Origin: Zygnema cylindricum
Taxonomy: Eukaryota; Streptophyta; Zygnematophyceae; Zygnematales; Zygnemataceae
DNA length: 64,000 nucleotides
Assembly (NCBI GenBank): GCA_037447655.1
Contig: JBBHKE010002138.1
Location: 37,187-101,186 of the forward strand
Direction of reading: 5' to 3'
Below, one piece after another: positions 1 to 13,000 of this stretch; position 1 is the stretch's first letter; each line of letters opens with the position of its first letter. The position numbers were made by a program, and so were the translations under genes. The notes below the pieces were generated by a model, which saw only the letters and a list, made by a program, of their open reading frames with translations, was not told the DNA's origin and did no database searches.

Positions 1-341
1 ACAATTCCCTTTTCATCTATCATTTCAAAATTTTCTAAGATATTTCCTATTGCCTTTTTTTTTGTCAATCTGATGATCCTGTTATTCCTACCTCTTTCTA
101 CTTGTATAGCAAGGATGTATTTAGTCTCCTCTATATTTTGCAGTCTGAACTTATATTTTAAAACTGTCTTAATTTTGGTTTTTCTTTCATAGGTTATTTC
201 TATATTTTTTTTTTCATTTCTAGAGCTTTTTGATCTGGTGAAAGTTCCACACTTTCCCATGTTTGTGCGTCCAAAATAGGTGACACTGTATCATTTGTTG
301 CAGTTACTTTATGCTCTTTTTCGAGTTCAGAAATTGCCTCC
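1..341 (-). pseudogene. Copia reverse transcriptase remnant with internal deletion
   Basis: The minus-strand translation begins with a stretch ending TWESVELSPDQKALEMKK, like the start of the Copia RT domain (the familiar TWELV-LP region). After a stop and a frame change near position 197 it resumes as KFRLQNIEETKYILAIQVER and RNNRIIRLTKKK, which is the end of the same domain. About 150 residues in between, including the catalytic aspartates, are absent. The jump is therefore a deletion rather than simple mutation. The remnant continues past the window edge. Confidence 0.75.
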
Positions 342-938
342 TAAAGGGTAAGAGGCTCCATTTGATTTTAAAATATTGCGTAAAGGTATCCTATAGCATT
401 CCGCCGATTAATTCTCCATCTCCCCCCCGGAAATTTTGAGGCTGGAGGCGAAGGTTTTGTCCAATTGTCAGTTTTTGGTCTTACCGCCAACGATGGCCCA
501 TCGGTGCTTGAAATTCTTCTTCTAGAGACGAGGTGTTCTCGTTGCTTGTCCAAGGATATGACATAATCTTTTTTACCTCTGTTACACCCTCTTGTGTACG
601 TTTTTATAATTTTATCGACGACATCATCTCGTCCTTGATTCAGCGATGAAGTTTTTTCGTCGCTACTTCTTGTTTTACTTCCGGCCCCCGTCATTGATGA
701 TCTAGCGACAAGATCATCTCGTCGATATTTTAGCGATGAGACATGCACCTTCTCGAGTCCTTGGAATGTTACAACTTGATCCATCCTGTGTTTAAAGATA
801 TCATAAGATATCATAGTCAGTAACGTTTTCTGCATTTTTGTCAATTGACTGATAAATGTCCTCTAATTTTTCTTCACCTTTGATAATGATATTTCTTGTT
901 ATTACTATCATATTCTTCTCACGTACATATACTCTATA

Positions 939-1433
939 TTATTCTAACAAATCATTGTAACCAACTAGGAGTCCGACTACGGGTCCCGGTATACATTTCA
1001 TCTTCATTTTCCACTTATTTTGAGTACTATAAGGAATAAGAACCTTGCTACCAAATACACTAAGATGCCTAACTATTGGTTTTCTTCCCGTCCACATCTC
1101 ATGAGGTGAATTTTTTTTTATTACTCTAGACTCTATTATAACTTTAATATATGTGCCACAATTTAAAGCTTCAGCCCAGAATTTCAAATCTACACTTTTG
1201 TCTAAAAGCATTGATGTGGCAATTTCACTTAATGTTTTGTTTACTCCTGCTTTGTCAATTTTCTCTAAATTTTTATAAGATATTTCATTTTCTTCCGTAT
1301 CAGCAATGAAATCTCGTGATAGGTGTTCTTTTTTGTTGTCCAATCTCAATGTTCGCATTTGAATTCTGTGAATTTCCTCGCTCCAGGTTTTGAGTTTTTT
1401 GAAGTGGGAGAACACTTCATTTTTTTCCTTCAT
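939..1433 (-). pseudogene. Copia integrase fragment
   Basis: A 164-residue open frame matches the middle and end of a Copia integrase core. Visible landmarks are KTLSEIATSMLLDKS and FWAEALNCGTYI (the usual A-T-x-x-x-L-N region), then SPHEMWTGRKPIVRHLSVFGS, then a GLLVGY-type end. The N-terminal zinc-binding part and the first catalytic Asp are not in this frame. The reading frame is intact over this stretch, but frames on both sides are broken. It comes from the same element as the gag and RT pieces on either side. Confidence 0.85.
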
Positions 1434-1574
1434 GAAGTAAATTTTTGTGTAGCGTGAATGTCACCATGTATCTCATACCTCTTGCTAATGCGATTTTAGC
1501 CAGTCCTTATACCTCAAAGTGAACTAATTCTAACATTTTTTCCGTTCTATGGTTACTCTCGCAAAGAAAAGGAT

Positions 1575-1916
1575 TTATATGTATCCCGTCGAGGCACATC
1601 CATTATATAATATTTCTTCTTTTTTGCTAAATTCTACACTTTGTATTATACCTTCCTTTTTCGTATCCATTTTCCGACCAAAATATTTTTTAGTCGTGTT
1701 ATTGAGAGTTAAAAGGGCATTTTTCTTAGTTTCCAAAAAACTTACTTTTTGTTCTTCCTTTTCCATCATATTTGAGGTGAAGGCGGATTTTTGTGTAGGT
1801 TGGCGAAACTCTTATTTTCGTATATACCAGCATAGACAAAATTTTCCAATTTCAGCAGCGTTTATTTATTTTGGACAACCTCTATAGCCATGACTTTTTT
1901 CATTACAATAATAACA
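1575..1916 (-). pseudogene. Copia gag zinc knuckle and degenerate protease region
   Basis: At 1875-1916 the minus strand encodes CYYCNEKSHGYRGC, a perfect C-x2-C-x4-H-x4-C retroviral-type knuckle that binds nucleic acid in the capsid protein. It is followed by a stop. Further on, an open stretch (1575-1769) ends in LYNGCASTGYI, at the place where Copia proteases have a D-S/T-G-A motif. The catalytic Asp is gone, so the protease call rests on position more than on sequence. Confidence 0.6.
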
Positions 1917-2034
1917 TATATTAAGTCTTTGAGGATATTGAATATGACTATTATGAAACTCTTCTTTTTGAGCGTTTTCTGTATTAAAAGCTTCAGCTTG
2001 TCTGCTACCTTTAAAAGCTTCCTGACTAAACTCT

Positions 2035-2217
2035 TCATCTATCTAAGACATACTGAATTGCTATCGCTAGATTCCACTCAACCTGCGGTATTTTTTTCAA
2101 ATTGTTAGAGGCTCCTATATATTCACTAGGAAGCCCTCTCATTAACAACAATGTTTGTTGGTCATTAGGAAAAGAGTGCTTGTTGGTCATTAGGAAAAGT
2201 GCCACCAGAACAAGCAT
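2035..2217 (-). pseudogene. Copia gag fragment
   Basis: A 60-residue frame contains NDQQTLLLMRGLPSEY, the characteristic gag stretch (LL-LP-SY) found before the zinc knuckle in Copia elements. The frame is open at its start, but no longer gag reading frame can be followed upstream. It lies just before the knuckle in the element's sense direction, as expected. Confidence 0.65.
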
Positions 2218-3360
2218 TTTCTATAAGTAATTTTCTCAAGCCGTAACAATCTTCATAGTTGAGAGCTTATTTGAACAATTTTTGTGAGCGTTAACAATGT
2301 AAAGTTTTTGTTACCAATATTGTTGTTAGCGCAAACACAAAGTTGTGTTACAAACATGGTTCAGAGTTTATTTTACCTCTTTTTGTGAACAATGGTGAAT
2401 TTGAAGCAAAGCTTCTAGGCCACGGATCGGGATGCAGCTGTACTAAATTACTAATACAGCTGTCCGTTGTTCTTCGTAGAAAGGACTGTAAAGACGCACG
2501 ATCTACTACGACTATAATTCACGACCGGAACAAGACCCTCTGTCGGTCTCAGTTCGGCGGTAGAGAGAAAGGGAGAGGGAGAGTGGGCGGGAGAGGGAGA
2601 GGTGGAGGGAAATGGAGACGGAGAGGGAGAGGGAGGAGATGGATGGTTGTGTACATTTTGAACTAAAACGACAAAATCAAAAACCGTTAGAAAGAATCCG
2701 TGGTGACATCAAAACGACCAAGTAAAAAAAAACGTTAAGAACTTAAGATGTAAACTGTAAATTTAGTATAGTATGTTACTGTAGTGTTGTATATCGGTAT
2801 GGTTTTGCCGATAACCGATATGTCCATATTTGGTTCACCGATATCGATGTATTTGTACGATGTATATGAACCGGTGTTATCGCGATTAAAAAACTGATAA
2901 TTGTTTTGTATCGCGATGGTACCAGGATCAGGACGTCGCAAAGGTCAAAATTTTCGATACCCGAATCCGACATTTTTTTTTTTTAAGAATCTGTACACCC
3001 GAAATCCGCCCGCGTTATGTCACGCTCCGAATTTGTTACCCGGTACCTGATACGCGCTTACGAATAAAAAAGTTAACCGAAACTCGATTTCTCTCGACTA
3101 CCTGTTCCCGCCCGTACCCCAATAATTACAAAATTAATGGTACTGTACATCTCCCTCATACCTTCCACGATACCAAGAGTACAAAGTACATTATGTTGAA
3201 TAGTATGGACAATCCCTTCCCCCCTTCCTTCCTCCCTCCCTCCCTCTCCCTCTCTCGTGGATTTGTCACAAAATGGATGAATACTATGTTGGATAATTTT
3301 AAAGAGCGTTTACATGACACGTTTTATGCGTGATTAATTTTGACATATTAACTTGGTTCA
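2218..3360. other. Intergenic, no gene recognised
   Basis: No reading frame here looks like a real protein. A short inverted repeat (CAGCTGTA, 12-nt loop, TACAGCTG) lies near 2433-2462. Purine-rich GAGAGGGA sequence lies at about 2560-2640. Short TCCC/CTCC microsatellites lie at about 3215-3257. The rest is AT-rich with scattered ATCGATAT-like words. Confidence 0.5.
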
Positions 3361-3480
3361 TTATTGGGGGTGGCCGTCCACTAGTCCTACAGATGTCATA
3401 GCACCATAGGTGTAGGCTCCATCACAGTCAATATCCGATGTGACTTTCCGGGCGGTGGACTCAACAGAGGCAAAGACACT
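3361..3480 (-). other. Possible terminal exon or coding remnant, unknown
   Basis: The minus strand reads SVFASVESTARKVTSD, then DCDGAYTYGAMTSVGLVDGH, and ends in two stops. Its composition looks more like folded protein than the low-complexity frames nearby. A stop lies immediately upstream in frame and no partner exons were found. It could be the last exon of a gene, a piece of a dead element, or chance. I do not recognise the family. Confidence 0.2.
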
Positions 3481-6310
3481 TCAGATTCTCTCGGAAACGT
3501 TTTTATCTCGCATTCTTAAACTAGTTCTGGGCAGCCCTCCCAGATGCCCCTGATGTGCATCATGGGGTTCTTTGAGAAACAGCGATCTTCTTCTCCAAAC
3601 TGGCATGGTTATAAATGCTGAATACTCGAAAGTGTACAGATTAAAAGAACGTGATATACATTCACCAAAGAGGAAACATAGTCTCAAATGAGGCACATGA
3701 ATAAATGATTAATAATGTTTTATTGCGTTGTAGAGTCACACATATGACTTAGATATCTTAACACTCAATTTTAAGACCTTTGATGGTGGCGAGGTTTTTA
3801 GGAGGATGCCCTTCTTCAAACCCTATTCGTGTCCCGTAAGGTTATTTTGACTCCAAAGCAAACTTTTTTGGTCTGCCTGGAGTGGCAATGACAAATCTGT
3901 ACCAGAAATAGACATTAATCATATTACTTCCAAACGAATTTTATTTTTTTGCAACAAGAAGCGACAATCAACCTCAATTAAATATTATTTCCTTTGCCGG
4001 GAGTTTTGAAGACAGATTCCCTAAGGAAATGCCCCAGAGTTCATCCATCCTCAAGTCTCAGCTATTGGTACAGAGGAGAACAGATCAAGTCCCTACACTC
4101 CAAAATGGAAGAAAACAGAAAGATACAAAAAGAACAAGAACACTTCGTGGAACACTACAAAAGACATTTCAAAAAAAAAAAAAACACTGCATGAGACAAC
4201 AAAAGTTTCACAGTAATCGTCTGCCAGGAATCTCAATTTTCTGTAATTCCACAAACGGAACGCACGAAACAAGATTCGCAATACAGAAGAGTTATAAAAT
4301 TCAAGAACTCAAAAATTACAAGCAGGGCACACCCTGACTCCTCTATTCAAAAGGCCACAACTCCGGTACAGCAAATTACACTCTTCATATTTTTTCGACA
4401 ACCCACGAGGACTTTCAAGAGACTGTCTACCTGTCATATCTCATTTCCCATTATATTCCCCACAACACAGCCCCAATAAGCCATTTCCTCTACCCGGTAT
4501 GCCTACTCCTCAGCCTACCTACACTAAAAAAGGTGGCCCTGGGCAGTGGAAACATCGGATTAAAATTATCACATGAATGTAGAGAATCTGCAAAACTTTG
4601 CAAAAATCTGCAATCATAGAGGAAAGATCTACAATAATGTGGGGGAGACATTTGAGAGAATCTGTGACTTTGTATAAACCTTTTATATTTTTTTATTCTC
4701 TATGGAGCTTATATGCAAGCTTCAGGTTGAGAAATGTTTTAGGATTTGACTTGACGGAAGTGGAACTCCCCTTCACAAAAAAAAAAATCTAAGTTTTTTT
4801 CCTCTTGCCCCCATTTACGGGCTCCAAAATTATTTGTCCTCTACAAAACACGCAAAGAACCTGAGTAAAAGTTTTGAAAGAGTCTAAGAATGGCTTTCCT
4901 TTCTTTTCGAAAGCAAAAGAAACAAAAAAACAAAAAGTTACTTACAAAAAAGAAGCTTATTACAGCAGTGAGAAAAAAAAAAATCTGCACAGTGAAAAAC
5001 ACAAGAGCAGACAGACTGTAAGTTGTCCGAGTCAGAGAAACGCTGGTTAGAACCATAAATGGAGAGATAAGGGGACCAAAAGTACAACTTTCGACATCGA
5101 AGCAGTGAAAAGGAGAGATAAGTGTACATATGCCGGGGAATCATATCGTGTCGTACGCAGTACAACATTCTGTAGCCTTGAACTTTAAACCACTGGTATC
5201 TACGATGGCGGAATTTGCTGTCCGCACTACGTTTCATGATTTTTTTGGTCCACGTTAATGAATTATATCGTCTTTTATTGATGATAAAATTCAATTTTCC
5301 TTTTGAACCCATTATCATTATTGGGGACCCCAAAAAAGGTGCCTATTGATAATCACTTATCATAAATCTGCCTTTTACATCTAAACCTAATATATACACA
5401 AATAAAAAACAAACAGACAGCCAATGAGGGAAACAAACACACAAATACGGAGAGAGCGGAAAACAGAAACAGAGAGAGGGATTTTCAAACAGGAGACGGA
5501 ATTAGAGAGAGAGAAAGGAGGAGCATGGACAGCGAGAAAGAAACAGATAGGAAGACAGAGACATATGCGGTATTTGTAAAGACTTCAACTGATGAATGGG
5601 ATGGAGCTGTACTTCAGACAGGACTTCAATTTGAGCTTCTTCGGGTAAGCTTTAAAATCCTGTACTGACGTGATGTTTTTTTCTTTTTCGAAGTCACATT
5701 TCCACTAGCGTTGGATAATGTAAAATTGAAAAAAAAAAAAAACACCGTGATACAATACAGCTAAGTATAGGATCGAACTCATCAGAACTTTGTACAGCAA
5801 CATACTGTTGCACACGATTTATAACCGAAACACCAAACCACTAAAAATAGTACATCAGGAGTACAAAGGTATAGCACCCTTTTAAGTACACAGCGCGATA
5901 AAATATAGTACAGTTCGTACTGTATCTGTACTTGGCACTTAGATGCCATGTACAGCGCGTACGGCAAGTAGCCTGTCATCTGCCGCGTGACAACATGAGG
6001 ATGTCTGCATTGTCCATACAAATTGGACGATGCAGGCTCTGTATGCTTTTTGTACACTATACGGCATGTTCGATTTCTTGAATGGTTGTACTGCGCCAGC
6101 TGCAGGAAGACGTGACACATGCCATACAAAGCGTAACCCATGACCTCGCATGCGCCATCACGCCAACATCCTCACTAAACAACGTGCTGCATTCGCGGAT
6201 ACAGAATTTTGCGAGCGTCCCCGACCAACAACCAATACCAAGGGCGACAGGAGGAGTTCTCGCTGAGAACGCCGCCTATTGGGGGGGGCAGACAGCTCAT
6301 CGCAGACTGA
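3481..6310. other. Intergenic, no gene recognised
   Basis: Open frames in this stretch are short and of poor composition. On the minus strand at about 3780-3910 there are two short protein-like pieces (VIATPGRPKKFALES and GHPPKNLATIKGLKI) separated by a stop. They may be a decayed coding sequence. There are several poly-A/T runs. Around 5780-6250 the sequence is richer in CpG and GTAC words but shows no supported gene. Confidence 0.4.
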
Positions 6311-6379
6311 CGTGGTGGGAAGGGAGAGAGGAAGAGAGAGAGAGAAGGGGAGAGAGAGAGAGAGAGAGAGAGAGAAAAG

Positions 6380-6431
<52 letters not shown>

Positions 6432-6462
6432 AGAGATATTATTACCGAAAGACATATTATTA

Positions 6463-6501
<39 letters not shown>

Positions 6502-6860
6502 AACACATGGGATGCATTTTATATATATACATGACATTATTATTACATTATTAAACGATCATATTTAAAACATTATTTATGACGATGAATGATGATGATG
6601 ATGACGATGATGATGATGATGATTTAGGATGATGATGATGATGATGACGATGATGATGATGACGATGATGATGATGATGATGATGACATGATTGATGATG
6701 ATTGATGATGACATTTTATTTATTTATTTTATTATTTATGACATATGACATTTTTTTTATTTATTATTTTAATATTTACATTTATTTTATTATATTATTT
6801 TATTATTTATACATATTATGATGACATGCATTAATACATGGGTAGAGAGAGAGAGAGAGA
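6311..6860. repeat. Cluster of microsatellites: (GA)n, (TTA)n, (TGA)n, TTTA-rich
   Basis: GA repeats occupy about 6323-6437, followed by a TTA array at about 6463-6500. TGA/GACGA trinucleotide repeats follow at about 6586-6705, then ATTT-rich sequence to about 6825 and another short GA run at 6844-6863. Frames that cross these arrays give Glu/Arg, Leu or Asn runs and are not genes. The cluster lies just beyond the 3' end of the LNK gene. Confidence 0.95.
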
Positions 6861-7044
6861 GAGATGCCCTGATCTCCCCAAACATACCTGACAAAAGTCT
6901 ACCATCCAGCACTACTTTGCCAGACAAATGTTTCTTCCTTGACCTCCGGATCACCCCGGCTAAACTCAAAAATCCTTCTTGTCACTCACTCTCTCCCTCT
7001 CTTTCTTTCTACATATCCATTTTCACATCCGTCTCCCCTTTCTC

Positions 7045-10000
7045 TCAACTTGAGGCTCCTTTCCCTCCTCCCTTAAGCCTGGGAGACTTCCCTGTCTTAG
7101 AAACAGCCCCTGGTTTTGATACTTTTGGAGACCCTACGACTTGACCTTTCTTTCCCCCTGTGTTCTTTCCCCCTTCCCCTGCTCCTCCTCCTCCACCTCC
7201 GCCTCCGCCTCCTCTTCCCCCTCCTCCCCCTTTCTGTATCCCTTCTTTACAATTCTCCCAGTTGGCATTTTCTACAGAGGGAGAGCCTTCTCCTTCTCCC
7301 TCATTTCTCACAGTTTCCACCGGAGAGTTTAAAGCCCCCTTTGTATCCGATAACCCGTTATCATTACAATTTGGACCCAAAAAGAAATTCTCAGAATCCT
7401 CCATCTCCAAATTATCCTCTCCCGGTCCTCCAAGGAGACCCTCCGCGAAACTATCGTCCTGAGCCATCTCTCCACAGAACCTCCTGTCTCTCTCTCCTCC
7501 CTCTCCTGCTTCCCCTTTCTCTCCATTGTCTCCTTCGCCAATTTCTTCTAACTTCACAGCTTGACCACCACCTCCTCCTCCTAAAGAAGGCGTACTCCCC
7601 AATGTTACTCCTCCGGAATCCTCTCCCTCTCCTGACTTAGCCTGAAAAGCGACTCCCACAGGAGAGAGGGGAGGTCTCCCAGTTGGGCCCCTATTATACC
7701 CATTTTGACTCTTCTGGGAATTGCTATTACTACTACTACTACCCCCTTTTCCTCGTAAAACTCCTCCATTCCCTCCAAAACCTCCTCCAAAATTTCCTCC
7801 CACCATTCGAGAACCGCCTCCCATATTCGATCCCGGAAAATACGGACGACGAGAATCTATGAACATTCCGTTAGACCCCATTGACCCCATTTCCATGCCT
7901 TGCGGGGAGGCCATGGGAGCTCCTCCTCCCCCCCCTATTCCTCCCATAACTACTCCTCCTGATCCCGCCCAATTGCCAGGTATCAGTCTCCCTTTGGCCC
8001 ACATGGGACCCCACGTCCCTCCTCCTCCTCCTTCCTGGGGCATGCCCTGTACCATTACCCCTCCCCCCCCACCAGGGGGTAAGGGACTTCCAGGGGTCAT
8101 GGGCCCCTGGAAGAATGTTGGAGGGAGAGGAGGGGGGATAGGAACAGAGAGGGAGGGCGAGAGAGGAGCCAGGATTGTCGAGGCAGGTCTTTGTGGTCTC
8201 TGAAAGAGGAGATTGGCGATGTTTCGGTCGATAGGATTGGTTTCCGTCTCCAACAGAGGAGGAAGTCTGGAAAGGAAACAAGGAAACAACACCCCCCATG
8301 GCTTCCAGTGTTAAACATTTTAAACCGCCTCTCTCTCACTCCCTGTCCCTTTCCCGCCCTCCCGCCCTCTCTTTCCCCCGTCCCTCTCTCCCCACTCTCC
8401 TCCTCCCCCCCCCCCCCCCCCCCATCCCTTCTCCCTTCGCCCCCAACCCTTCTCCCCTCGCTCCTCACCTGTTGTCTCCCGCTCCTCCCGCTCCCGCTCC
8501 CCCCCCTGCCCCTGCCCCCCCTCCCGCCCCCTGTCCCTGCTCCCCCCTGTGCTGGGTTCTTCTGCGGCTGCTGGAGGCCGCCAGGCGGAAGAGGGCGTCG
8601 CGGATGCACAGACGGGTGCCCACCTCCAGCTGGGGGGGGGGGGGGGGGGGGGGGGGGGGAGGGAGGGAAGAGAGAAGAGAATGGGGTTAAGAAGAGAAGA
8701 GAAGGGAGGCAGGGATGAGATAAGGAATGGATGTGAAGGTGTAAAGGTAGGGGAAAAGAGGGGAGGAGGGAAGGAGACCAGTACAGAGAAGAGAAAGGGT
8801 TTACAAAGAGAACAAAATGGAGGAATGAATGAGGTAAGGAAGTTTTGAATGGGAAGGTTTTTGGTCCTGTTGAAAAGGGAAGAGAGAAGGAATGGGTAAC
8901 GAGGTAAGGTGAAGTCTGCAGATTTCTACAGAAGGTGTAGTGTCTCAGGAATAGAAGGATGAAAGGATAAAAGAATCAATGGATGAGTAAATGATCCCCC
9001 AAGACAGGGGAAATGGAAGAAAGAAAGGAAAACAGAAAAAAAAATGGAAGACTTACAGCGGAAGAAAGGAAAATGTTTTCCATTCTTTCAAAGGACAAGA
9101 AAAAGAAAAAAAGAAAAAAATACTGAACGCATGCATAAATGACAGAAACATTAGCCTCGTTTGTTATTTTTCAAAAGAAGGAAAGGAAGAAAGAAAAAAA
9201 ATGAAAAAAAGGGCCAGAGAGAGAAGACAAATAAACATGGAGGTCTTATGCCCCTCACATGTTTAAGTGTTTTCAAGAGTCTCCTTTTGAACGGTTTTAC
9301 CCAGAAAGAGAGGGAGAAGAAAAAGTAATGGAAGAATGAGATCGAGCGACAGGGCAAGAGGGAAAGAGGGTTACAGCAAGAAAGGATAGAAAGAGGAAAA
9401 GGAGGACACAGAGAATGTGGGGTTGCAAGTGAAATACGGAAACAGTGGTAAAAAAAAAAAGGGCAAGTTTGAAAAATAGGAGTGAAATAAGAGGGTGAGG
9501 CAGAGAAAGACATATGAGGTGAGAACATGGCAGGAGAGAGAAAGATGTAGGAGAGGAAGGAAGGGAAGGTAAAGAGAGTCGGAGGGCAAGAGGGCTATGC
9601 AGACAAAAACTTAGAGTAGAAGGCGAGGAGAATGGAGAGAAAAAGGAACGAGGAAGAAAAAATTGGCTTTCCTTTTGCTTTTGCACAGCATTCTTAACCT
9701 CTTTTTTTCACATTTGAAAACTGTAAGAAGAGGGTTTGGGAATAAATACATCTATCTCCAAAAACAACAAACCAAGTTTTTGCATGCACATCAACATCAA
9801 TTTCTGTTAACTAAAATGTCATATAACGAATCCAAAAGAAGCACAAAGACAACAACCATTTACAGATAGATCTAATATAGAACCAAATCCAAATGTAATA
9901 TTCTACCGATTCAGGTCGCCTCCCGATAAAACTGCAGCTCCGACTTTCCTCGGATCTTTTCTTCTTGGAAGTGGACATCTTCCCCTTTTCTCCTTCTCTT

Positions 10001-13000
10001 CCCCATCTATTTCCCTTTCCTTTCCCACCACCTTTTCCTTTCCTTTCCCACCCCACCCAGTGTGATTTTCCGATTTTCCCACTTAATCCCTCCTCCCCAC
10101 TTTTCCTCTTTCTTCTCGATTTCCTTTTTCCCGACTTCTTGTTTCCCGCCTTTGGACTCTCAACTCCCTCCTCCTCCCCTCTCCTCCCCTGATAGTGTTC
10201 CCCCGCCATGATCCTCTGCCTCATCTGCTGCCTCCACTTGAGCTTCTCTATCTTCTCCTGGGGAGTCATGGGGCTTGACACGTGTGGGAGGAACCTTCCC
10301 GGAAAACTTCCGGGAATTGGCCCGGGAGAATGAGACAAATGCATTTGGGGGGCCATAGGCATAGGCTGTTGGAGAGGGAGAGGAGGTGGGGGAGGAGGAG
10401 GCATAATTTGAGAGGACATGTGTCCTGTTCCCTGTTGAAAACCGGGAGGAGGTTGAGGGAGATAAACCGCCATTCCAGGAACCATGGAGGAGACCCCTTG
10501 AGAGGAGGGAGAGGAGGTTGGAGGAGGAGGGGGAAGGCCTCCCATAGGCATGTGGAGGGGAGAGAGGTAAGGAGATTGCATATATGAACGAGGTCTGTGG
10601 CCGTAGGGAGCCATGGGAAAGACGGTAGTTTGGGGGGAAGAGGGAGGAGCGTTGGACCTCATAGAGAGGGTGGTGAGAGAGGGAGAGGGAGGGCCAGGAG
10701 ACATGGAGGTCGAGGTAGAGAGAGGGAGAGAGTGGCTGGAGATGGTAGGGGAGCTGATCGGGGAGGAGAGACGCCGGGTGTTCCGGTTTGTGCGCTTTTT
10801 CGAAGCTCTTTTGTTTGGGGGGACCTGGAAACATGGGAAAGCAAACGGATGAAGAAATAAAATTTTGAAAAAAAGGAAGTAAACCAGAATTGTAAGAGCT
10901 CTTCCCCTCCCTCCCCCTCCCTCCCTCTCTCCCCCCCTTTCTTTTCTGGTTTTGTATCGGGGGTTTCTTTATGTTCAATCAATTTCCTTTTTCCATCCGA
11001 AGGAATCGGCAAAAGTAAAGCTCTCCCAAGTAAAGCTCTTCCGGAAAACCCCACTTCTCTGAAACCACAAAACCACGCGCCTTATTTCCATAAACATTTG
11101 AGGACCGCAAAAGAAAAGAACAGGAGGAAAAAAATTGTAAGAAACACAATATTCCCAAACTCACACTATTTAAAAACCGTTTCTCTCGAACAACTCCCAC
11201 ATAAAACAAGTAGAATAAGTCAAAACATGCACCTGAGACGGTTGGGTTTTCTCGACATCTCCCGTTTGGGCTGAAGAGAGCCCTCCCTCTTCCTCCCCCG
11301 AGGCCGTCTCCCCATTTGACTTCTGGGAGGCGGCCTTTGAATTCTGAAACCACCCCATTTCACCACCGAAAAAAACTAAATAAAAAAAAAGGCCCACGAG
11401 AATGTCACCTCAAAATTATGGGCTTTCAGCCATATAAAAAATGGTCATAAAAAAACAAACTGCCCGCAAACAGAAACAACCGGCATTGTCAAAATAAAAA
11501 CTCCTCTACTTCAGCCCCTCTTTTTTCTGATGGTCCCATATCCTACCACTGAACTAAAACGGAACTAATATCCCCATGTCCTCTCTCTCCTCCTCCTAAC
11601 CCCCTTCCTACCCCCCGTTTTTTTTCCCTTATACGTACTGTTCCAAGTCCAGAAGTATTCTGGTCTCCCTGCACCCCCCTGTGTCTCCTCTGGAGAGTCC
11701 TCTGCTGTTCCTCGTGTCTCTTTTTCAACTGTTTCTGTTCCTCCTCCTGTCTCTGTCTCAGAGAAGAAATTTCTAAATACTGTTCATGCGCTCCTGGTTC
11801 TCCTCCTCCTCCTCCCAAGGTCCCCCATTCCCCGGGACTCCCCCTGGACTCCGATTCCACCTTCCCAGAAGTTTCCAAATTTGGGTCTATCTCTCCATTG
11901 ACTGGTCCTGATTGGCCCTCCGGAGGAGTCCAGAGGAGAGCCTGGGAGGCGGAGGAGGAGAGCCACTCCTCGGTCTCCCCGGAGAGGGATGCCAGGGAGG
12001 CCCGCGCACCGGAGGAGCCGCTCACGCTGCAGGGAAGGAAAACCAGAAGGGAAGGGAAGGGAAAACGTACATTTCATTCACTTATTGAGACGGCAACTTT
12101 AAGTAAGAGAACAAACAAAAAGAGGGGAAGTGAAGATAGAATTGACTAGGTGTTTTCCTGAAGCAAAGAGAGTGCCAAACGATAGGTTTGCAAAAGACGG
12201 ACGGCTATTTGTACCCAAATCTCTAGTCACACAGGGCGGAGATAGAACGGCAGAGAAAAGCAGAAATTGGATAGTTTAATGGAATTTTGCGAAGACAATG
12301 AGAAAGGTCGCAGGAACGAGGTGGATCAGAGCCGACAGAATGGGGGGGGAGGGAAGGAGGGAGGGGAAAGAGGCGAGAGATCGTCGAGATCGGAGAGAGA
12401 GAAAGAAAGAGAGAAAGAGTCAAGATGGAGGATTTTCCCTTTCATGGAAAAAAAAAAGGAAATAACAAGTACGCAATAGGGGCAAGTCAAAATCTCTTCT
12501 TACCAAAACATCTTGTCCATATCCTCGCCTTGACCAAAATTCGACCACCCGAATTCCAAAAAGTTCGTATGATTATTCTCCTCATCCTCTCCCTCGAACA
12601 GCTCCACATCTCCATCGGCCGGACCCACATCATTTAGTGAGAAATGACAGGAGGTAGTGATTGCAGTGGTGTCTTCCTCCTCAAACATACCATTCCCTCC
12701 CATAGAAAACACTCCCATATCTCCCATGCCCGCCTCTGTCTTAACTGCTTTCTCTCCTCCTCCTCCACCTCCTATGTCCCCTCTTATCGCTCCTCCCACC
12801 AAATCCTGAACATTCTCCATCATTTGAGATGTGGATACACCCATTTGTTTTGCACCACTGTCCATTCCATTCTCATTCTCATTCTCATTCTCGCTTGTAT
12901 CAGATTTCACTCCTCCCAGGAGGATCTCTGTGGCATCTGCCTGTTTCTGAGACCCTCCTCCCCTAGTTTCCACCTTCGCAGAATTTCCTGACAAGCCTTG

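Larger units (their letters stand above)
1..2217 (-). mobile_element. Ty1/Copia retrotransposon remnant
   Basis: Read on the minus strand, the order is gag fragment, CCHC zinc knuckle, degenerate protease-like stretch, integrase, then pieces of reverse transcriptase. This is the Copia order, with integrase before reverse transcriptase. Stops and frameshifts separate all the pieces. The element runs off the left edge of the window and no LTR is visible inside it. The middle of the reverse transcriptase, including the catalytic YVDD region, is missing. It is a dead copy. Confidence 0.85.

Noticed and set aside
6082-6554. Open frames across GA and TTA repeats
   Set aside because: Low-complexity translation in multiple frames.
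7116-8718. Several plus-strand Pro/Leu/Ser-rich open frames
   Set aside because: They are antisense shadows of LNK exons, caused by the Gly/Glu-rich coding sequence on the minus strand.
9151-9686. Minus-strand Ser/Phe/Leu-rich open frames
   Set aside because: Translation of a pyrimidine-rich LNK intron. There are no conserved blocks and no suitable splice context.
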